From positions 1 to 5,453 of the forward strand of contig QHZV01000109.1 in assembly GCA_003224785.1 (NCBI GenBank): DNA of 5,453 nucleotides, in the 5' to 3' direction. Position numbers and translations under genes: made by a program. The stretch is from Acidobacteriota bacterium (GTDB lineage Bacteria > Acidobacteriota > Terriglobia > Terriglobales > Acidobacteriaceae). The notes under the pieces are model-generated. The model was not told the DNA's origin. It saw only the letters and a program-made list of their open reading frames with translations, and ran no database searches. Positions within the stretch are counted from its first letter, which is position 1. Every line of letters begins with the position of its first letter. Positions 1-5,252 of the stretch are shown one piece after another.

Positions 1-1047
1 CTTTCCACTGCCAGGCACCGGATTGTCGGCTTCCGTGGAAGTCTCCAGTGCGTAAAGTTTGCCGTCTAGAAAAACGAGGCTGATGACGGCGGTCAGACCA
101 TCGAACATTTTCATGAGTGTGTGATTGGGCAATAATTTGTATAGAGAAGAAGAACCCGGCGTGATGGGAAACTGCCCCAGGTTCGCAATATAAAAGTTGC
201 CTCTCTCGGCTACACCGGTTGGTCCGAACCAAGCGTTGGGCCCCACCGTGGCCGACATGTCAATAACTCTTGTCGTGATGCCATCGGGAGCTACGCGCAG
301 AAAGTCGCCGGTGTTCGCATTATTGGTGTAAAGCGCGCCATGGCTGGAGGTGAGGGTCCACCAAACCCCTTCCGCATCGAAGTCGCAGCAGGGAGGATTC
401 GCAACTGGATTGTTCTGGGTCCAGGCCGAGAGATTATTGATCTGGGTGAGCGTACCGTCGCCATTCAGGCGCAGAATGCCATTCTTGGCATATGAGACTC
501 CCTGACTGCATCCCGAGCCGTTCGTCACGATGTAAAGCGTGTTGCCGAGAAATGCAACATCCGCTGCCCCGAAGGTTTCGCCAAATATGTCAATGCTGGA
601 CGGAAGATTGTCCACGACGACGGTTCGGTTTCCCTGAAGATCGAAACTGGTCACGCGCGAGGTCCTGCCGCTTTGAAACGGCCCGAAATTAGGATCTTGA
701 TCGCAGAGGCCAATGGTATTGTCCTCGCCACCTAGACCGGACTCAGCTACATATAGCCGCGAATCGGGGCCAAACTTCAGGCCGCGCGGGAATCGCAAAT
801 CCGTGGCGAACACGGTGGCATTGGCTACGCTGGACTGAACATTGTTTTTCGCAGTACCCGCGCGGTGCGGGAACCTCTGGGCGCTGGAAAAGGAACAGAT
901 GCTAAATAAGAGACTAACCGCAATTACTGTTTTGAGCTTCTTGTATGGGGTAAAAATGGGTCTCCTGGACTGCGTGGCAAAAATAGAATCCCAGCTAAAA
1001 AACAGGGTTTGCAAGTACGAAGCTGGGACGATTCTAGACAGACTCAT
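1..1047 (-). CDS. Secreted ScyD/ScyE-family beta-propeller-like protein, C-terminus outside window
   Basis: The minus strand is open for 349 codons from ATG at 1047 to the window edge, with no stop. The start is supported by AGGAG at 1054-1058, six bases upstream. Residues 36-39 (KKLK) followed by a hydrophobic stretch (about 40-53) and SSA/QR at 54-58 look like a signal peptide with a cut after A56, but the 35-residue lead before it is unusually long. The mature part reads like the ScyD/ScyE family: RFPRGLKFGPD (about 86-94), YVAESGLGGED (99-109), SGRTSRVTSFD (126-136), the C-containing segment NGSGC (176-180), WFGPTGVAERGNFYIAN (273-289) and FDGLTAVISL (315-324). Such NHL/propeller-like repeats are found in exported proteins; ScyD and ScyE lie in cyanobacterial scytonemin clusters, but most family members have no known role. 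There is no sign of scytonemin genes here. Probably only a few tens of residues are missing. Family call firm, function unknown. Confidence 0.88.
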   Translation of the reverse strand, partial: MSLSRIVPASYLQTLFFSWDSIFATQSRRPIFTPYKKLKTVIAVSLLFSICSFSSAQRFPHRAGTAKNNVQSSVANATVFATDLRFPRGLKFGPDSRLYVAESGLGGEDNTIGLCDQDPNFGPFQSGRTSRVTSFDLQGNRTVVVDNLPSSIDIFGETFGAADVAFLGNTLYIVTNGSGCSQGVSYAKNGILRLNGDGTLTQINNLSAWTQNNPVANPPCCDFDAEGVWWTLTSSHGALYTNNANTGDFLRVAPDGITTRVIDMSATVGPNAWFGPTGVAERGNFYIANLGQFPITPGSSSLYKLLPNHTLMKMFDGLTAVISLVFLDGKLYALETSTEADNPVPGSGK

Positions 1048-1053
1048 GGCGCT

Positions 1054-1058
1054 CTCCT
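1054..1058 (-). promoter_or_regulatory. Ribosome binding site of the ScyD/ScyE-like gene
   Basis: AGGAG on the minus strand, six bases before ATG 1047. It decides the start, because the predicted signal-peptide core only begins about 40 codons later and no ATG lies between. Confidence 0.7.
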
Positions 1059-1096
1059 GGGCGAGAAAATCGCTGGATTCCTGGAAAATTGACCGA

Positions 1097-1130
1097 GGCG
1101 GGCTAGGCCAGAAGTGATAGAATGCCCGCC
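1097..1130. repeat. Perfect 7-bp inverted repeat around the promoter, possible operator
   Basis: GGCGGGC at 1097-1103 and GCCCGCC at 1124-1130 are exact reverse complements separated by 20 bases. The right arm starts directly after the -10 box and covers the expected transcription start; the left arm lies in the -35 area. Because the left arm is upstream of the start, a transcript from this promoter would not contain the full hairpin, so a DNA site for a dimeric regulator is more likely than an RNA structure. Arm centres are 27 bp apart. The binding protein is unknown; autoregulation by the adjacent wHTH protein is one option. Confidence 0.4.
1115..1123 (+). promoter_or_regulatory. Extended -10 promoter for the wHTH regulator
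   Basis: TGATAGAAT carries a TGn extension and a -10 box (TAGAAT, 1118-1123) matching the sigma-70 consensus at five of six positions. No good -35 lies 16-18 bases upstream; the nearest, TTGACC at 1089-1094, is 23 bases away, too far. Extended -10 promoters can work without a -35. Transcription would start near 1130, leaving an untranslated leader of about 105 bases before GTG 1236. Confidence 0.5.
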
Positions 1131-1224
1131 AGTCCGTTGGATCCAGCTTCTTCGCGCCCCAAAGCTACTTCGCATGCTCGTCATAAATCTTCATAGCTGC
1201 GCTCAAACTTTCTTAGAAGTTATT

Positions 1225-1232
1225 AGAGGGGG
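1225..1232 (+). promoter_or_regulatory. Ribosome binding site supporting the GTG start at 1236
   Basis: AGAGGGGG precedes GTG 1236; the AGAGG part is six bases from the start codon. No ATG is available at the N-terminus, and the winged-helix domain begins within the first ten residues, so GTG 1236 is the natural start. Confidence 0.6.
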
Positions 1233-1235
1233 TTT

Positions 1236-3167
1236 GTGAGTCCGCTTGCTGACAGTGTGTACGAATTCGATGAATTTCATCTCGACCCCAAAAAACGGGT
1301 TTTGCGGCTGCGGCATGCGCCCGTTCCACTAACGCCTAAAGCTTTTGAAATGTTGTTGGTGCTGGTGAAGAGCGAAGGTCTCGTCATGACTAAGGACGAG
1401 TTGATAAAAGCAGTCTGGGCTGACAGTTTTGTGGAAGACTCGAACCTGACTCAGATCGTGTTCGTGCTGCGCAAAGCATTGGGAGAGACGCCGGACAGGC
1501 GTTACATTCTGACGGTCCAAGGGCAAGGCTATCGTTTTGCGGCTGATGTAAGGCTGGTTTCGGGAAATGAAATCCCAAGGGAGCTTGTCCGCCTGCCTGG
1601 GACCGAGGGGTCCGCCGCTACAGAATCATCCCACCCGAAGGAAAAAACTCAGCCCTTAGCAGGCGACTCATGGATCGCGCCGGAGATCGCGCCGGTGACC
1701 TGGCCGGGCACTATTGCCGTTTCTACCTCCGAGCCGCCCGTGACCAGGCGACCAACTCGCTCTCTGAGGCTCGTCGCCAGTGCACTGGCGGGACTGCTTT
1801 CGGGAGCCCTGTTGTTGGGAGTCGTTCTTGGATTGAATCTGGCGAACTCGCGCGACTGGTTGCGGCGTCGCAGCAACCCCCAAGTTCGCTCCCTCGCAGT
1901 CCTACCACTGCAAAATCTCTCCGGCGACCCCGCGCAGGAGTATTTTGCAGATGGCATGACAGACGAGTTGATTACTGAACTGGCGGAATTGGGAAGTGTC
2001 CGCGTGATTTCCCGAACGTCCGTCATGCAATACAAAGGAGCACAGAAATCTCTTCGGCAGATTGGGAGCGAACTGGGCGTAGACGCGGTTCTTGAAGGAT
2101 CCGTGCTCCGCTCTGGCCAACATGTGCGAATTACCGCTCAACTGATAGATGCGAACACCGATCAGCACCTGTGGGCGCGAAGTTACGACCGTGAGCTTGG
2201 GGATGTTTTGCTCTTGCAGAGTGACATGGCAGGCGCAATCGCGGAGGAGATACGCGCGAAGATTGACGGTAATGGGCAATCGCGTGCGATACAGCTTTCG
2301 CGCGTTGATCCCGAGGAGCAGGACCTATATCTTCGCGGACGTTATCACCTGGATAAAGGAAGTGAGGAGGAGATCAACAAAGGGATAGAGTACTTCCGTC
2401 AGGCTATCGAGCACAGCCCTCGAGACGCGCGAAATTACGCCGCCCTGGCTGACTCGTACCTGGCATTGTCGGACTATTATCTGTCACCGGCACCTATCCT
2501 GGAATTGGGGAAACAGGCGGCAATGAAGGCTTTGCAGCTGGATGAAACTCTTGCAGAAACGCATGTCTCGCTTGGCGCAATCCGATTTTTGTATGACTGG
2601 GACTGGCCACAGGCAGAAAAGGAGTTCACGCGAGCAGTCAAGCTCAACCCCAACTCTTCAGATGCACACCTGTGGCGCGGAGTGTTCCTCGCGCAGATGG
2701 GACGTAGTGACGAAGGCATATCGGAAATCAAGCTTGCCGAAAGCCTTGATCCGCTCTCACTGGCCGTTCATGTCAATGCGGGATGGGTTTATTACCTGGC
2801 GAGGCGAGACGAACAAGCTGTTCAGGAATGGCGAAAGATTCTGGATATTGATCCGCACTTCACAGTTACGCACTCATCTATTTGGATCGCATACGTAAAG
2901 CAGGCAGAAATGGGACCCGTGCTATCCCCGCCTTCGTCGGGTGACGCGGATGCGCTGCAGCTAGCGGCAATTACGGGCCGTCAAGCAGTCAGCGGCAATC
3001 GAGCAGAAGCGGAACGCTTGCTTTCGAGATTAGATTTCATTTCCAAGCGTCACTACGTGTGCCCTTACGAAATGGCGACAGCCCACGCGATACTCGGAAA
3101 CAAGGACAAGGCACTCGACTGGCTGAGCAGGGGTTTAAAGGAACGCCAGCCTGCATGGCCGATTTAA
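1236..3167 (+). CDS. CadC-like membrane regulator: wHTH, TM helix, TolB-N-like domain, TPRs; tail frameshifted
   Basis: The 643-residue product starts with an OmpR/PhoB-type winged helix (about 8-105): YEFDEFHLD, the LTPKAFEMLLVLV helix, the recognition-helix region SNLTQIVFVLRKALG (69-83) and the wing YILTVQGQGYRF (90-101). There is no receiver domain. A Pro/Thr-rich linker (about 108-175) leads to one membrane helix (about 178-200) flanked by Arg, which puts the DNA-binding part in the cytoplasm and the rest outside. Residues 217-342 match the TolB-N/FlgO-like domain of this class (SLAVLPLQNLSGDP, YFADGMTDELITELA, VISRTSVMQYKG, VDAVLEGSVLRSG, LWARSYDRELGDVL). TPR helices follow (about 363-636). 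As with CadC, it is expected to bind DNA from the membrane and sense a periplasmic cue or partner; ligand and targets are unknown. The protein ends at RQPAWPI, whereas this class usually continues with LKVDPRLDPLRSDPRF; that tail is found in another frame at 3150-3223. It may still work, since only the last 20-30 residues are lost. Confidence 0.88.
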   Translation: MSPLADSVYEFDEFHLDPKKRVLRLRHAPVPLTPKAFEMLLVLVKSEGLVMTKDELIKAVWADSFVEDSNLTQIVFVLRKALGETPDRRYILTVQGQGYRFAADVRLVSGNEIPRELVRLPGTEGSAATESSHPKEKTQPLAGDSWIAPEIAPVTWPGTIAVSTSEPPVTRRPTRSLRLVASALAGLLSGALLLGVVLGLNLANSRDWLRRRSNPQVRSLAVLPLQNLSGDPAQEYFADGMTDELITELAELGSVRVISRTSVMQYKGAQKSLRQIGSELGVDAVLEGSVLRSGQHVRITAQLIDANTDQHLWARSYDRELGDVLLLQSDMAGAIAEEIRAKIDGNGQSRAIQLSRVDPEEQDLYLRGRYHLDKGSEEEINKGIEYFRQAIEHSPRDARNYAALADSYLALSDYYLSPAPILELGKQAAMKALQLDETLAETHVSLGAIRFLYDWDWPQAEKEFTRAVKLNPNSSDAHLWRGVFLAQMGRSDEGISEIKLAESLDPLSLAVHVNAGWVYYLARRDEQAVQEWRKILDIDPHFTVTHSSIWIAYVKQAEMGPVLSPPSSGDADALQLAAITGRQAVSGNRAEAERLLSRLDFISKRHYVCPYEMATAHAILGNKDKALDWLSRGLKERQPAWPI

Positions 3168-3223
3168 AGGTTGACCCGCGACTAGATTCGAGGCGTTCGA
3201 TCGAACCAGAGAAGCTGATGTGA
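3150..3223 (+). pseudogene. Out-of-frame remnant of the regulator's conserved C-terminal tail
   Basis: Read from about 3152 in the frame one base back from the regulator, the DNA encodes CMADLKVDPRLDS and then RRSIEPEKLM, ending at TGA 3221-3223. CMADLKVDPRLDS is the expected continuation after KERQ in TPR proteins of this type, so one base was probably lost near 3149-3151. Within the tail, frame of the regulator itself gives GVRSNQR at about 3192-3212, which fits the usual LRSDPRF better, while EKLM returns in the tail frame. That suggests one or two more small indels in the last 15 codons. The first shift is clear; the later ones are guesses from family memory. Confidence 0.65.
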
Positions 3224-3423
3224 CGAGCGATCCAGTCCGAGGAGCATCAATCGACAATTCACAAGAATGCCCGAATCAGACGCTAGGCGTGAAATGGTAA
3301 TTGACGAATCGGTGCGTTTACGAAGAACATCTAAGTTCTGGCGTCAACCACCTTGAACTCGGAACTCGAAGATAGATTTCCGAATCACTTAGCGGGGTAA
3401 ATCTGGTTCAGCCGATTGAAGAG
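3224..3423. other. Intergenic region between regulator and exporter remnant
   Basis: About 200 bases with no supported gene. I see no convincing promoter or rho-independent terminator (no GC-rich stem followed by a T-run). The only structure is the nested inverted repeat at 3301-3347. Confidence 0.5.
3301..3347 (+). repeat. Nested inverted repeat in the intergenic region
   Basis: An outer pair, TTGACG (3301-3306) and CGTCAA (3342-3347), encloses an inner pair, AGAAC (3324-3328) and GTTCT (3335-3339), with a six-base loop. The two halves are asymmetric: 17 unpaired bases on the left, two on the right. No T-run follows, so this is not a standard terminator. It could be a weak RNA fold, a binding site, or chance. 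Confidence 0.25.
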
Positions 3424-4628
3424 GTGAAAGAAGTTCCGCAGCGGTCGGCTTCGTTTCTTCGCCGGACCTTCCAGGCATTCCATTTTCGCGATTTCCGCCT
3501 GATGTGGATTGGGGCGTGCACGTCGCAGATCGGGACGCAGATTCAAACCACCGCCCAAAGCTGGACGGTGTTGCAGCTTTCTCACAATCCGTTATTCCTA
3601 TCGCAGTCCTGGCCTTGCTTGCAGGTGTCCTTGCCGATCGCAGAGACCGCCGACGAGTTCTATTGGGATCGCAATATACGCAACTCGCTTGCGCTTTCAT
3701 CATGGCGGCGCTTGCGTTTACTGGAGTTCTGAAAGTCTGGCACATCTGGTGCATTTCGTTCGTTGTGGGAACGGCCCAGGCGTTCGGGTCGCCTTCCTAT
3801 TCCGCTCTGGTGCCGACGCTGGTTCCGAGAGAACACTTGCCCAACGCAATTGCACTCAATTCCATTCAATTCAATCTCGCGCGGGTGATCGGGCCATCCA
3901 TTGCCGGAATCGCATTGCTGACACTGGGCGCCGGATGGTGTTTTTCGCTCAACGGCATCTCGTTCTTCGCAGTGATAGCGATGCTCTACGTCATTCAAGT
4001 CAGCTTCATCCCGCAACGTTCGAGCGAACGCGTTATGGATAGCATGAAGCAAGGAATTCGATTCATCGGCGGCCAGGAAGGGATGCAGGCCGTGATCGTT
4101 TTGGCTTTTCTAATTACTTTCCTGGGGTTTCAGACGATCGCGTTCCTGCCGGTTTTTGCGAGCCAGGTGTTTCATGGCAAGCCTACAACTTACGCGGCAA
4201 TGCTGAGTTTTTCTGGTGCCGGCGCCGTGACCGGAGCTCTGTTAGTCGCTGGATTAGGCAAGGCCAAACATCAGGGTCGAAATGCGTTGATTGCTCTCTG
4301 CGTATTGGGGGGTTTGACTGTAGCATTTGCGCTCTCTCCCTCGGTTGCGTTTTCGTGTGCCATGATTTTTTTGGCTGGAATAGCTCTGATGTCCGTCTTC
4401 GCGATGATCAGCTCGTTGGTCCAGCTGATGACGCCCGATAACATGCGCGGACGGGTGATGAGCGTCTTCAATCTCGCGCTCAGGGGCGGCGGACCTATCG
4501 GTAGTGTGATCGCAGGAGCACTGATCAGGAAGTTCCACGCACCGATCGTCATCGCATCGGCAGGAGGACTCATGCTATGCATGGGTCTGTTCTTCTTGAC
4601 GGTTCATCGGCGCGTGGCAACGCTCTGA
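3424..4628 (+). pseudogene. MFS exporter (EntS/MFS_3-like), disrupted by a frameshift near 3590
   Basis: Two frames together make one transporter. From GTG 3424 the first frame gives a typical start (FQAFHFRDFRLMWIG, then SQIGTQIQTTAQSWTVLQLSHNP) up to about 3591. The family then continues in the frame one base back: VIPIAVLALLAGVLADRRDRRRV, containing the MFS loop 2-3 signature, and runs uninterrupted to TGA 4626-4628, with FGSPSYSALVPTLVPREHLPNAIAL, ARVIGPSIAG and the late MRGRVMSVFNLALRGGGPIGS. Relative to E. coli EntS, the distance from the LSHNP point to GVLADR is short by about 31 bases, which also explains the frame change, so a deletion inside membrane helix 2 is likely. GTG 3504 could open the second frame (374 codons) but has no ribosome binding site, and its first 28 or so residues are out-of-frame reading. 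Relatives export small molecules such as siderophores by proton antiport. The rest is undamaged, so the lesion looks recent. GTG 3424 is tentative; GAAGAG lies too close to be an ideal ribosome site. Confidence 0.8.
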
Positions 4629-4650
4629 ATTCCGAAAAGTGTTGAGGAGA

Positions 4651-5061
4651 TTACGGAATGGCTGGCAAGACCTTGCGCGCTGCCGCTGTTGCCAAGCCAT
4701 TGGCTTCGATGTTGCTCTCTCTCCGTATGTGGGAAATAGTGAATTCGAGCGAGCGGGCCAGCTTGCGGCAAATCCAATTGAGAGAATATAGGCGCTCACT
4801 GCGGCAGTTGTAGGCCCCCAGCATCTGGCGGACGACAACTTGGGAATCGGAATAGACGTGCAGCTTGCGTGCTTTCAGATTCACTGCGCATTGCAGAGCT
4901 TCAAGCAAGGCAAGATACTCGGCAACGTTGTTGTCCTGGTGGCCAATCCATTTAGTGATGGTGATGCGGCCGGATTCGGCACCATCAATGACTACGCCCA
5001 CGCCAGCAGGCCCAGGGTTGCCGCGCGAGCCGCCGTCAACGTACGCAATTAAATCAAGCAT
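4651..5061 (-). CDS. RNase H-fold protein, RNase HI/RVT_3-like, with altered fourth catalytic residue
   Basis: A 136-residue single-domain protein matching the short RNase HI-like family. It shows AYVDGGSRGNPGPAG with D9, NNVAEYLALLEAL with E48, and VYSDSQVVVRQM with D72, three of the four metal-binding acids. The fourth position, normally Asp in the A-D-x-L-A motif near the end, is Asn121 (EANGLA, codon AAT at 4699-4701, one transition from GAT). RNase H enzymes cut the RNA strand of RNA-DNA hybrids in the cytoplasm. The equivalent E. coli residue, D134, is reported to tolerate Asn, so activity may persist. ATG 5061 is chosen because AAGGGGAG lies nine bases upstream (5071-5078) and conserved sequence begins at residue 4; a start at 5103 would add 14 residues unlike the family. 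It converges on the exporter remnant with a 22-base gap and is probably co-transcribed with the upstream 40-aa ORF. Its start region is duplicated (see 5051-5114). Confidence 0.88.
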   Translation of the reverse strand: MLDLIAYVDGGSRGNPGPAGVGVVIDGAESGRITITKWIGHQDNNVAEYLALLEALQCAVNLKARKLHVYSDSQVVVRQMLGAYNCRSERLYSLNWICRKLARSLEFTISHIRRESNIEANGLATAAARKVLPAIP

Positions 5062-5114
5062 CCCAAGCGACTCCCCTTCGCGGGCCAAGCCCCCGCGCCA
5101 CAAAAATCAAGCAT
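5049..5114 (-). CDS. Possible 21-aa upstream ORF overlapping the RNase H start
   Basis: ATG 5114 has GGAG at 5123-5126, eight bases upstream, and opens MLDFCGAGAW and so on for 21 residues to TAA at 5049-5051, overlapping the first 13 bases of the RNase H gene in another frame. Its first three residues equal those of the RNase H because of the 11-bp repeat. It may be a leftover of the former RNase H start and not a gene in its own right; if translated, it could affect RNase H expression by overlap. Confidence 0.25.
   Translation of the reverse strand: MLDFCGAGAWPAKGSRLGCLI
5071..5078 (-). promoter_or_regulatory. Ribosome binding site for ATG 5061 of the RNase H gene
   Basis: AAGGGGAG on the minus strand, nine bases before ATG 5061. 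It lies inside the 42-base segment between the direct repeats, directly next to the hairpin at 5079-5097, so the site would be new if that segment was inserted. Confidence 0.5.
5079..5097 (-). repeat. GC-rich hairpin next to the RNase H ribosome binding site
   Basis: On the minus strand CGCGGG and CCCGCG form a six-base all-GC stem with a seven-base loop (GGCTTGG). It ends immediately before the AAGGGGAG ribosome site, so folding could affect ribosome access. There is no T-run, so it is not a terminator. It is the core of the segment bounded by the direct repeats. Confidence 0.5.
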
Positions 5115-5129
5115 TCCGGCGGCTCCACT

Positions 5130-5252
5130 TCATCTATATACAAAATGCTTAAGAATTTCGCGCGCGTCAAGATAATTTCGAGGTTCTCCCTGTCTAGCAA
5201 AATCGGTGTTCCAGCGGCGATCCTGTGCAAAGGGCTGTGCAAAAGCATTCAT
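5130..5252 (-). CDS. Hypothetical 40-aa small protein upstream of the RNase H gene
   Basis: ATG 5252 is preceded by GGAG at 5261-5264 with eight-base spacing, a good ribosome site. The product starts MNAFAQPFAQ and continues DRRWNTDFAR, QGEPRNYLDA, REILKHFVYR. It is soluble, charged and rich in aromatics, with no membrane segment, signal peptide or Cys; YLDAREILKHF is probably helical. The PFAQ/AFAQ repeat comes from two 9-bp copies of CTGTGCAAA (5223-5231, 5235-5243). It ends 15 bases before the duplicated start at 5114 and 68 bases before the RNase H start, so the two may be co-expressed. I do not recognise the protein. The frame is open further up to ATG 5354, but that start has no ribosome site. 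Coding status rests on the ribosome site and composition only. Confidence 0.4.
   Translation of the reverse strand: MNAFAQPFAQDRRWNTDFARQGEPRNYLDAREILKHFVYR
5223..5243. repeat. Two direct copies of CTGTGCAAA, 12-bp period
   Basis: CTGTGCAAA at 5223-5231 and 5235-5243, three bases apart. In the small ORF it yields a repeated FAQ (FAQPFAQ). The 12-base period keeps the reading frame, consistent with a coding duplication. Confidence 0.45.

Larger units (their letters stand above)
5051..5114. repeat. 11-bp direct repeat bounding a 42-bp segment at the RNase H start
   Basis: AAATCAAGCAT occurs at 5051-5061 and 5104-5114 (minus strand ATGCTTGATTT). The copy at 5061 contains the RNase H start codon; the other carries an equally placed ATG. 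Between them lie 42 bases (5062-5103) with a GC-rich hairpin. The layout resembles a small insertion with target-site duplication or a tandem duplication later diverged. Confidence 0.55.

Noticed and set aside
889..905. Lipoprotein signal at Cys51 of the ScyD/ScyE-like protein
   Set aside because: Residues before the Cys (L-F-S-I) do not fit a lipobox; SSA/QR five residues on fits ordinary signal peptidase cleavage.
842..1117. 91-codon plus-strand ORF
   Set aside because: It lies antisense to the start and signal-peptide region of the ScyD/ScyE-like gene, which has family motifs and a ribosome site; the plus-strand product resembles nothing.
1089..1123. TTGACC as -35 partner for TAGAAT
   Set aside because: The 23-base spacer is well outside the usual 16-18; the TGn extension is the better explanation.
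3585..3600. Programmed frameshift to join the two exporter frames
   Set aside because: No slippery heptamer or downstream structure is evident, and helix 2 would still lack about ten residues, so a deletion explains it better.
3509..4042. 177-codon plus-strand ORF
   Set aside because: Overlaps the exporter in a third frame; Arg-rich and low-complexity, typical of a shadow frame.
4629..4659. ATTCCG / CGGAAT inverted repeat between the convergent genes as a terminator
   Set aside because: Only six base pairs with a 19-base loop, no T-run, and it extends into the RNase H coding end.
5062..5103. 14-residue N-terminal extension of the RNase H protein from ATG 5103
   Set aside because: The extension is encoded by the hairpin segment, does not resemble the family, and ATG 5061 has its own ribosome site.
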